From positions 1 to 64,000 of the forward strand of contig NZ_CP109001.1 of the NCBI RefSeq assembly GCF_036226605.1: DNA of 64,000 nt. The letters run 5' to 3'. The notes under the pieces are model-generated. The model had not been told where the DNA came from and did no database searches. It saw only the letters and a program-made list of their open reading frames with translations. Of the stretch, positions 25,439-32,110 are shown piece by piece; position 1 is the stretch's first letter; each line of letters begins with the position of its first letter. The position numbers and the translations under genes are program-made. The DNA is from Streptomyces sp. NBC_00704 (GTDB lineage: Bacteria; Actinomycetota; Actinomycetes; Streptomycetales; Streptomycetaceae).

Positions 25439-26710
25439 TCACCGCCGCGAGCTGCTCACGAGCGGTTCCCGCCGCTCCCGGCGCCGCCGTACCAGCAGGA
25501 TCAGGGCCGTGCCGACGACGGCGAGGCCGACGGTGGTCCGGCCGGACAGTTCGATGGTGTCCGCCGCGCCGAGCGCGTCGACCAGGGGGCCGCCGAGCAC
25601 CGCGCCCAGCGGGGTCGCGACCACCAGGATCGCGCTGCGGAAGGCGCTGAGGCTCACCAGCTCCTCGATGGGCGCCTTCTGCTGTAGCAGGGTGATGGTC
25701 ACCGGCCCGTACGGCGCGTAGATCAGCCCGCCGAGGCCGAAGCCCGCGATGCCCGCGGCGAGGGTGCCGAACTGGGCGAAGGGGAGGATCGCCAGCCCCC
25801 AGCCGGCCACGATGCCCAGCACGGTCGGCCACAGCGGCAGCCGCCGCAGCGTTCCGGTGGCCCAGGTCCCGGCCACCGCGCCGACGCCGAACGCGCCCCA
25901 GATCCACCCGAGGGCCGCCGGGTCCCCGCCCATGCGCTCGGCCACGACGACCGGGACCGCCACCTCGATCGGCCCGTACAGCAGGTAGAAGACGAACGAG
26001 AGCGCGAGCAGGCCCATCAGCTCCGGGTGCCGGGCGAGGGTCCTGCCGCTGCGCCGCAGCGGCACCGCGGGACGGCGGTCGAGCGTGCCGTCGCCGCGCA
26101 CCCGGGCCGTCACGAGGGCGAGGTAGGCGTAGCTGACCGCGTCGCAGGCCAGCACCGCGGCCGGCCCGAACGCGACCGACACCAGACCGGCCAGCGGCGG
26201 TCCGGCGATGAACGACAGCTGCTCCTGACTGCCCACCAGCGCGTGGCCGGCCAGCCGGTCCTCGGCGGGCAGGGTCTCGGCGACGAACGTCTGACGGCCG
26301 GCGATCCCCCAGGCGTGCAGGACCGAGGAGACCGCGAGCAGGGCGATGTAGGTCGCCGCGTTCAGCAGCCCCGCCCAGTACAGCGCCGGGATCAGGGCGA
26401 ACAGGGCCCCGCGCAGGAGCGCGTTGACCAGGATCAGGCTCCTGGCGTTGCGCCCGCTCAGCCAGCGTCCCAGCGTGAGGGAGCCGAGCGCGGCGGGCAG
26501 GCTGTAGGCGGCGACGGCGAGCCCCACCACGAGGGCCCGGTCGGCCGGGGCGGCCAGTTCGACGGCCAGCCACGCCACACCGACGAAGCTCATGCCGTCG
26601 CCGAGGAAAGAGACCAGGAATCCGGGTTGCAGCCGACGGAAGTCGGGGTTGGCGAGACAGCGGGTGTAGCCCTCGGGCAGCACCCGCCGCATTCGCCGTG
26701 CTCGGGTCAT
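25439..26710 (-). CDS. MFS exporter
   Basis: A 423-aa major facilitator with about 12 hydrophobic segments and the family loop LGRWLSGRNARSLI between helices 2 and 3. It resembles MFS_3-type drug exporters (enterobactin-exporter-like). Its ATG overlaps the stop of the HEAT-FGE gene upstream as ATGA, so it is translationally coupled to the peptide/FGE/PhyH cassette and is the best candidate exporter for that cassette's product. The open frame extends upstream through the FGE gene in another phase, which I disregard. Confidence 0.87.
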   Translation of the reverse strand: MTRARRMRRVLPEGYTRCLANPDFRRLQPGFLVSFLGDGMSFVGVAWLAVELAAPADRALVVGLAVAAYSLPAALGSLTLGRWLSGRNARSLILVNALLRGALFALIPALYWAGLLNAATYIALLAVSSVLHAWGIAGRQTFVAETLPAEDRLAGHALVGSQEQLSFIAGPPLAGLVSVAFGPAAVLACDAVSYAYLALVTARVRGDGTLDRRPAVPLRRSGRTLARHPELMGLLALSFVFYLLYGPIEVAVPVVVAERMGGDPAALGWIWGAFGVGAVAGTWATGTLRRLPLWPTVLGIVAGWGLAILPFAQFGTLAAGIAGFGLGGLIYAPYGPVTITLLQQKAPIEELVSLSAFRSAILVVATPLGAVLGGPLVDALGAADTIELSGRTTVGLAVVGTALILLVRRRRERREPLVSSSRR

Positions 26711-28074
26711 CGACCGGGCACCTCGGATTCGCTCACCGCGCAGCGGAAGCCGATCTCCGGGCTCCGGGCCACCAGCACCTTGCCCGCCCGGCTGACCGCG
26801 GTGAGCAGCGCGGGGGGCGAACTCCACGCCCCGCCGCGGACGCTGACCTCGGCCGACCACTCGCCCCACAGGTCGCCCGGGTCCATGGTGCCGAAGCGCG
26901 GCTGGAGCGGGAGGCCGTCCAGGAACCGGGTGGACGTCCACTCCCACACGTTGCCGCACATGTCGTGGACGCCGAAGGGGGATTCGCCGCCCGGCAGGTT
27001 CACCGGGCCGGTCAGGGCGGGCAGTTCGGCGACGGACAGGTCCGCCAGCCGGCGCAGCCACGCGTCGCGGTCCGGTCCGGTCCGGCCGTCCCGCCCGAGC
27101 ACCGAGTGCAGGCCTCGCACCGACTCGGGCCGGAACTCGGCGCCCCACGGGTACCGCCGGTGGTCGTCGCCCCGCGCGGCCCGTTCCCACTCGTCCTCGG
27201 TGGGCAGCCGCTTGCCGCACCAGGCGGCGTAGGCCACCGCGTCGTACCAGCTGACGCCGGTCGCCGGGTGGTCGCCGGCGCAGCGGGGGTCGTCGGCGGT
27301 GGAGCGCGTGTGGTCGGTGTTCCTCGGCTCGTCCGGGTGGCACCACAGGTGGCCCTGCACACCGACGTCGGCGACGAACGCGTCGTACTCGTCATTGGTG
27401 ACCGGGCGGATGTCCAGGTGGAAGCCCTCGACGGCGACCTCGTCCACCGCGGGCTCGCCCAGGTCGCCCCAGGAGCGTTCCTGGCCGGGGCGCGTCCCAC
27501 GGCGCAGCCGTCCGGCCGGGATGTGCCGCATCCCGTCCAGGGAGAGCCGGCTGGGCAGCCGGTCGGCCGACAGCGGGACGGGGAGGTCCTCCAGGACCGC
27601 ACCGGCCAGTCGGGTGTCGGCGAGCAGGGTGCGTGCCGAGGCGAGCGCGTGCACGTCCGCCACCGTCACGTAGTTCCCGACACCGGCGGCGATCTGGTCC
27701 GGTGACCGGCCGAGCACGGCCAGCAGGGCGTGGAGCGCCGACGGGCCGCCTTCGGACCGCAGGTCCGGCGTCGCGGCCAGCGACGCGAGCGCGGATCCGC
27801 GCACGGTCTCGTCCGGGTCGGCCAGCGCCCACCCGACGGCCTCCGCCGCCAGTTCCGGGGCGAGCCGTACGGCGGCCGCGAGGGCCTGGCGCCGGATCTC
27901 GGGCGCGTCGTGCAGCAGGCCGACCGCCAGGCATTCCCCGAGCCGTGGTTCGGGCAGTTGTTCCAGGGCGCGCAGGTAGCCGTCGAGCAGGGCGTCGCGT
28001 TCCGCCGCCGGCCCGTCGGCCCAGGCGGCGACGCGCAGGACTTCGGACGGCACGTCCGGGGTGGTGGTGGTCAT
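26707..28074 (-). CDS. HEAT-repeat + FGE-sulfatase (SUMF1) domain protein, copy 1
   Basis: A 455-aa protein with an N-terminal helical HEAT-like region (about residues 20-170) and a C-terminal FGE-sulfatase fold (about 180-450; HPATGVSWYDAVAYAAWCG, RLPTEDEWERAARG, MCGNVWEWT, VRGGAW, IGFRC). Canonical FGE oxidises Cys through a copper-binding Cys pair after the RGGSW motif; that pair is absent here. The EgtB-type iron-binding DinB domain is also absent. A conserved CHPDEP-x4-DH segment is shared with copy 2. ATGA overlaps link it to the PhyH gene upstream and the MFS gene downstream. An oxidative or protein-binding role on the 29-aa peptide is inference. Confidence 0.82.
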   Translation of the reverse strand: MTTTTPDVPSEVLRVAAWADGPAAERDALLDGYLRALEQLPEPRLGECLAVGLLHDAPEIRRQALAAAVRLAPELAAEAVGWALADPDETVRGSALASLAATPDLRSEGGPSALHALLAVLGRSPDQIAAGVGNYVTVADVHALASARTLLADTRLAGAVLEDLPVPLSADRLPSRLSLDGMRHIPAGRLRRGTRPGQERSWGDLGEPAVDEVAVEGFHLDIRPVTNDEYDAFVADVGVQGHLWCHPDEPRNTDHTRSTADDPRCAGDHPATGVSWYDAVAYAAWCGKRLPTEDEWERAARGDDHRRYPWGAEFRPESVRGLHSVLGRDGRTGPDRDAWLRRLADLSVAELPALTGPVNLPGGESPFGVHDMCGNVWEWTSTRFLDGLPLQPRFGTMDPGDLWGEWSAEVSVRGGAWSSPPALLTAVSRAGKVLVARSPEIGFRCAVSESEVPGR

Positions 28075-28850
28075 CGCGCGCCGGCCTCCGCTCCGGTGAT
28101 CATCTTGGCGAAATCCTCACCCGCACGGTGGCTGTACGCCGTGCCCGCCGTGGGCTTCTGCCCCGCGGAGTAGTACACGTACAGCGTCGCCCGGCTGGTG
28201 TCGTCGAGCACCGGGCCGGAGTGGTGGAGGATGTTGAAGGTGTGGCAGATGACGTCGCCCGCCTCGGCTTCGAGCGGGAGTCCGACGGGCTCCAGCCGCC
28301 GCGGCGGATACCGGTGGGATCCGGGCACGAGGACCAGGCAGCCGTTGCGGACGGTGGCGTCGTCCAGGTAGACGCCCACGTTCACCAGGGGGGTCAGGGG
28401 GAGGTCGTGCGGGAAGTCGAGGTGCCAGTCCAGCGCACTGTACGAGCTTCGCCTGCCCCGCTTCATCTGCCACACGGCCCCGTCGACGGCGTCCTCGAAC
28501 CGCCAGGTCGGCCGTCCCAGCAGACCGGGGCCGAGCGCGTCCAGGTTCCGGCGCTCGATCAGCTCCCGGGTGTCCGCGCAGTGCAGGGTGAAATAGGGCA
28601 GCCGGTGCAGGGTCGCCCGGCCGTTCTCGTCGTACGACGGCTTGATGACCTGGTCGCGGTGCTCGGCCGGCACCTTCCCGTCGAGCGTGTCGCGTTCCAG
28701 CCGTTCGGCGTCGCGCTTGATGGTCTGCACGTCCTGCGCGTCGAGGACACCGCGGTAGACGACGAACCCGTACTGCTCGTAGAAGGCGCGTTGTTCGGCC
28801 GTCACCGTGCCGTCGTAGCGGAACCGCGGAATGCGCTGCGGCGAAGTCAC
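28071..28850 (-). CDS. PhyH-family Fe(II)/2-oxoglutarate dioxygenase
   Basis: A 259-aa phytanoyl-CoA-hydroxylase-like oxygenase. The iron triad is visible as WHLDF (His-x-Asp) near the middle and the distal His in HTFNILHHSGP; the following Arg in TSRATLYVYY would bind 2-oxoglutarate. LVNVGVYLDDATVRNGCLVLVPGSHRY is the typical core. The GTG at 28850 overlaps the stop of HEAT-FGE copy 2 as GTGA, and its own stop overlaps copy 1 as ATGA, so three enzymes are stoichiometrically coupled. It probably hydroxylates a peptide residue or small molecule of the cassette. Confidence 0.87.
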   Translation of the reverse strand: MTSPQRIPRFRYDGTVTAEQRAFYEQYGFVVYRGVLDAQDVQTIKRDAERLERDTLDGKVPAEHRDQVIKPSYDENGRATLHRLPYFTLHCADTRELIERRNLDALGPGLLGRPTWRFEDAVDGAVWQMKRGRRSSYSALDWHLDFPHDLPLTPLVNVGVYLDDATVRNGCLVLVPGSHRYPPRRLEPVGLPLEAEAGDVICHTFNILHHSGPVLDDTSRATLYVYYSAGQKPTAGTAYSHRAGEDFAKMITGAEAGAR

Positions 28851-30256
28851 CGGATCACCCCCCGGAACCCGATCTCGTTGTGCCGGTCCGTGAAGAGGTC
28901 CTTGCCGCGGAAGTACGCCGTGACCTGCTCCCGCATGGAGGTCCACGCGCCGCCCCGGATGACCACCGAGGTCTCCTCGGCCGTCGCCCATTCGGTGCGG
29001 GGCCGGCCGGAGATCATCGGCTTCATGCGGTCACGGGTGAAGAAGTTGGTGTCCGTCCACTCCCAGCAGTTCCCGACCAGGTCCGCGACGCCGTAGGCGC
29101 TGACGTTCCTGGGGTGGGAGCCGACCGGGACGGTGGTGACCGCGGGAGTCCTGTCGTCGAAGGTGCTCAGGGTGTCACGCCAGTGCTCCAGGCTCTGCGC
29201 TTCACCGAAGGAGGCGCCGAACCACCGCAGGGCGTCCGGGTCGAACTCGTCGCCCCACGGGTAGAGGGAGCCGTTCTCGCCGCGTGCGGCCTTCTCCCAC
29301 TCCAGTTCGGTCGGCAGCCGCTTCCCGAGGTGGGCGAGGTAGGCGTAGGCGTCGTACCAGTCGACGCCGGTCGCCGGGTGGTCGGGGCCGAACCGGGCGT
29401 CGCCGGCGATCCCGCGGCGGTGGTCCTTGTCCTCGGGCTCGTCGGGGTGGCAGAGCGCGTGCTCCGCCGCCTGCTCGCTCTCCGCCCACGCGTCGTACTC
29501 CCGGTTGGTCACCGGGTACCGGTCGATGAGGAAGTCGGGCAGCCAGCGGGTCTGCCGGGGCACCGCGTCGTCCACGTCGTACAGCGGGTGGACGACGTCG
29601 TCCATGCCGATCCCGGCGACGAACTCCGACGCGGGGACGAGGACCATGCCCTCGGGCACGGGACGGGGCAGGTTCTCCGGGTCGTAGTCCCAGTGTTCGC
29701 CCAGGGCGGTCTCCCGAGGCAGCTGACCGGTCCTCGCGTGCTCCCGCTCGATCTCCAGCCGGGCCGCGCGGTCCTGCGCGCCGAGGATCCCGTCCATCGC
29801 CTTGGCCACGACGGCGGCGCCGATGCCCACCGGCTTGGTGCTGCGCAGCAGGCCGGCCTCGGCCGGCCCGGTGATGTGCACCAGTTCCTCGTAGGCCTCG
29901 CCGATGCGGTGGCGGCCGGCGATCCTCGCCGCGGAGAACACGACGAAGTCCTCGTCGTCGCCGAGCAGCCAGACCAGGAATTCCCGCGCGGCGGGAAGCG
30001 TGGACAGAAACGGCTCGACGCCTTCGAGAACCGTCAGGCGGACATCGGCGCGCGGGTGGGTCGCCGCTATCGCACAGAGTTCTTCGATGATTCTGGGGTG
30101 CCGAAGCGCCGCGATCGACTCACGCAGTTCGGCGCGTTCCCCATCGGTCAGGGGTTCGCGCGATTTCTGCCATACCTCCGGGGCCAGAAAACGATCCACC
30201 AGCCCGTTCACGTTCTTCTGCTCGACGGCAAAACGTTCGTAACTCCACCTGTGCAC
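28847..30256 (-). CDS. HEAT-repeat + FGE-sulfatase (SUMF1) domain protein, copy 2
   Basis: A 469-aa paralogue of the protein at 26707-28074. The N-terminal part (to about residue 150) has HEAT-like paired helices (RHPRIIEELCAIAATHPRAD, EFLVWLLGDDEDFVVFSAAR). The C-terminal FGE fold shows EGMVLVPASEFVAG, CHPDEPEDKDH, DWYDAYAYLAHLGKRLPTE, LVGNCWEWTD, VIRGGAW and EIGFRGV. As in copy 1 the FGE copper cysteines are missing. I chose the GTG at 30256, with AGGTGGG just upstream; GTGs at 30262 and 30274 are alternatives. It is the first enzyme gene after the peptide gene and the hairpin at 30306-30340. Confidence 0.8.
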   Translation of the reverse strand: MHRWSYERFAVEQKNVNGLVDRFLAPEVWQKSREPLTDGERAELRESIAALRHPRIIEELCAIAATHPRADVRLTVLEGVEPFLSTLPAAREFLVWLLGDDEDFVVFSAARIAGRHRIGEAYEELVHITGPAEAGLLRSTKPVGIGAAVVAKAMDGILGAQDRAARLEIEREHARTGQLPRETALGEHWDYDPENLPRPVPEGMVLVPASEFVAGIGMDDVVHPLYDVDDAVPRQTRWLPDFLIDRYPVTNREYDAWAESEQAAEHALCHPDEPEDKDHRRGIAGDARFGPDHPATGVDWYDAYAYLAHLGKRLPTELEWEKAARGENGSLYPWGDEFDPDALRWFGASFGEAQSLEHWRDTLSTFDDRTPAVTTVPVGSHPRNVSAYGVADLVGNCWEWTDTNFFTRDRMKPMISGRPRTEWATAEETSVVIRGGAWTSMREQVTAYFRGKDLFTDRHNEIGFRGVIR

Positions 30257-30305
30257 TGATCCCACCTCGATTGCCACGGTCAGATATCGCTTGGCCGGAA
30301 ACCCC

Positions 30306-30340
30306 TGGCCTGTGGAGGGTGACACACCCTCCACAGGCCA
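30306..30340 (-). terminator. Hairpin between peptide gene and HEAT-FGE operon (attenuator-like)
   Basis: A perfect 16-bp stem (TGGCCTGTGGAGGGTG at 30306-30321, complement at 30325-30340) with a 3-base loop. It starts 14 bases after the peptide stop codon and ends about 50 bases before the HEAT-FGE start. Partial terminators in this position are typical where a precursor peptide must be made in excess over its processing enzymes. Confidence 0.72.
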
Positions 30341-30353
30341 CCGGACCGCCTGA

Positions 30354-30443
30354 TCAGGCCGCCCACTTGAAGTACTTACCGGCCGGGCGGACACCGCCCT
30401 TCCGCTGCGAGCGCAGAGCGTTCCACTGACGAAGCGTCTTCAT
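30354..30443 (-). CDS. 29-aa basic peptide, candidate RiPP-like precursor
   Basis: The ATG at 30443 has one of the best ribosome binding sites in the window (GAGGAGGTGAATCAG, AGGAGGTGA seven bases from the start), strong evidence of translation. The peptide is highly basic: eight Lys/Arg and no acidic residues. It opens MKTLRQWNALRSQRK, has a Gly16-Gly17 pair, and ends in an aromatic-rich tail GKYFKWAA. No signal peptide or membrane helix is evident. It heads a same-strand series of hairpin, HEAT-FGE, PhyH, HEAT-FGE and MFS genes. I know no characterised family. It could be a modified peptide, a scaffold or a small regulator. If GG marks a leader end, the core would be 12 residues (VRPAGKYFKWAA). 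Confidence 0.72.
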   Translation of the reverse strand: MKTLRQWNALRSQRKGGVRPAGKYFKWAA

Positions 30444-30555
30444 CTGATTCACCTCCTCGGGACAATCGGCAATCGAGTGCATCGACCATCCCGTCGGGCG
30501 CTCGGCTCTGTCAAGTTCCCCGTTTTTCCGCGTTGTCGGCCGCACTGCACGACTT

Positions 30556-30584
30556 GTTCAACTGCCGACCCGACACGGTTGAAC
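30556..30584. promoter_or_regulatory. StrR-type operator, site C
   Basis: Half-sites GTTCAACTG (30556-30564) and CGGTTGAAC (30576-30584) are separated by 11 bases. The site lies between the minus-strand peptide cassette and the plus-strand glycosyltransferase, suggesting that the cluster's StrR-like regulator controls both. Confidence 0.75.
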
Positions 30585-30648
30585 AAGCAGACCGGGGACG
30601 ACAATTCCATAGCCCCCGATGTGGAGCCGATGTGGAAAGGAGTGCGTT

Positions 30649-31965
30649 GTGCGAGTTCTCGTCGTGCCGTTCCCCTGGAAGACCCATGTGTTCAATCTGG
30701 TGCCGCTCGCGTGGTCGTTGCAGACGGCCGGTCACGAGGTGCGCGTGGCGGTCTGGCCGGATCTGCTCGACGCCGTCACCTCGGCCGGGCTGACGGCCGT
30801 GGGCGTCGGTCCGGGCGAGACGGCCGACGTCCGCCTTCAGCGCGACCGGCGCCAGACGACGGACCGCGCCGCCGCCGCCGAGAGGTCCGCGCGGCCGGAC
30901 GTGGACCCGCTGTTCGACCTGCAACCCGACCGCGAGCGGCTGAACTGGGAGCAGGCCTGCCACGTCTTCGACGACCTGGTGCTCCCCCAGGCGCGGCGGT
31001 CCAACGACTCGATGACGGAGGACCTGGTCGCCGTGGCCCGCGCCTGGCGGCCCGACCTGGTGCTGTGGGGCGCGAAGGCGTTCGCGGGCGCGGTCGCCGC
31101 CGAGGCCGTGGGCGCGGTGCACGCCCGGGTGCTGTACTCCGTCGACGTCTACACCCGTATGCGCGAGGACTTCCTGCACGCCCTGGACCGGCAGCCCGCG
31201 GACCGGCGCGCCGACCCGATGCGGGACTGGCTGACGGGCTGGGCGGGCCGGTACGGCGTCGGCTTCTCCGAGGACCTGGTCAACGGCCAGTTCACCGTCG
31301 CCCCGCTCCCCGAGGCGTTCCGGCCCGACGAGCGGCCGACCACCCTGCCCGTGCAGTTCGTCCCCTACAACGGCCCGGCCGTCGTGCCCGAATGGCTCGC
31401 CGCACCGCCCGCCGCGCCGCGCGTGCTCATGACGTTCGGCGACTCGGCCGACGGGCCCGCCCGCCTCCCGCTGCCCGTCGAACGCGTCCAGGACATCCTC
31501 GACTCGGTGGCCGACCTGGAGATGGAACTGGTGCTGGCGCTGCCGCCGGACGCCCTGCGGGAGCTGCGCGAGGTGCCGGCCAACGCCCGCGCGGTGCGGT
31601 CGGCGCCCCTGGCCGAGGTGCTGCCGACGTGCGCGGCGGTGGTGCACCACGGCGGCACCTGGTCGTTCGGCTGCGCGCTGCGCCAGGGCGTGCCCCAGCT
31701 GCTGATCGGCCGGGCCTTCGACGCCCCGCTGAAGTTCCGGTGCCTCCAGGCCGCGGGCGCGGGGTTCGCCATGACGCCCGCGCAGGTGGACGGGCCCGGG
31801 GTGCGCGCCGCGCTGGTGCGGCTGCTGCACGACCCGCAGGTCCGGGCGAACGCCGGGCGGCTGCGCGAGCAGATGCTGGCCATGCCCACGCCCAACGAGC
31901 TGGTGCGGACCCTGGAGACGCTGGTCGCCGCCCGCCGGCCCGGCGCCGTGGGCGCCCTGCGCTGA
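30649..31965 (+). CDS. Glycosyltransferase, EryCIII/DesVII-like GT1
   Basis: A 438-aa GT-B enzyme of the subgroup that attaches deoxysugars to polyketides. The N-terminal RVLVVPFPWKTHVFNLVPLAWSL holds the acceptor-side His of the family, and the donor site is AVVHHGGTWSFGCALRQGVPQ. The GTG at 30649 follows AAAGGAG. It is more distant from the two sister glycosyltransferases at 8-10 kb than they are from each other. Some DesVII-type enzymes need a P450-like partner; none is encoded in this window. StrR-type site C lies in its promoter region. Confidence 0.88.
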   Translation: MRVLVVPFPWKTHVFNLVPLAWSLQTAGHEVRVAVWPDLLDAVTSAGLTAVGVGPGETADVRLQRDRRQTTDRAAAAERSARPDVDPLFDLQPDRERLNWEQACHVFDDLVLPQARRSNDSMTEDLVAVARAWRPDLVLWGAKAFAGAVAAEAVGAVHARVLYSVDVYTRMREDFLHALDRQPADRRADPMRDWLTGWAGRYGVGFSEDLVNGQFTVAPLPEAFRPDERPTTLPVQFVPYNGPAVVPEWLAAPPAAPRVLMTFGDSADGPARLPLPVERVQDILDSVADLEMELVLALPPDALRELREVPANARAVRSAPLAEVLPTCAAVVHHGGTWSFGCALRQGVPQLLIGRAFDAPLKFRCLQAAGAGFAMTPAQVDGPGVRAALVRLLHDPQVRANAGRLREQMLAMPTPNELVRTLETLVAARRPGAVGALR

Positions 31966-31980
31966 CGGGCGCGACAGGGA

Positions 31981-32010
31981 GGGCCCCGCGTGAACCGTCA
32001 CGCGGGGCCC
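31981..32010. terminator. 13-bp hairpin terminator
   Basis: Arms 31981-31993 (GGGCCCCGCGTGA) and 31998-32010 pair perfectly around a 4-base loop, directly after the glycosyltransferase gene and before the convergent hydrolase gene. Confidence 0.7.
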
Positions 32011-32026
32011 GTCCCGTCAGGTGTGC

Positions 32027-32053
32027 GGGTGCTTCGGGTGCTTCGGGTGCTTC
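32027..32053. repeat. Three tandem 9-bp repeats
   Basis: GGGTGCTTC occurs three times head to tail between convergent genes. No function is apparent; slippage-derived spacer is the simplest reading. Confidence 0.5.
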
Positions 32054-32110
32054 AGATGTGCCGGGGGTGCCAGACGCACCAGGTGTGCCGGGGGTCCGCC
32101 GGACGGTGCG

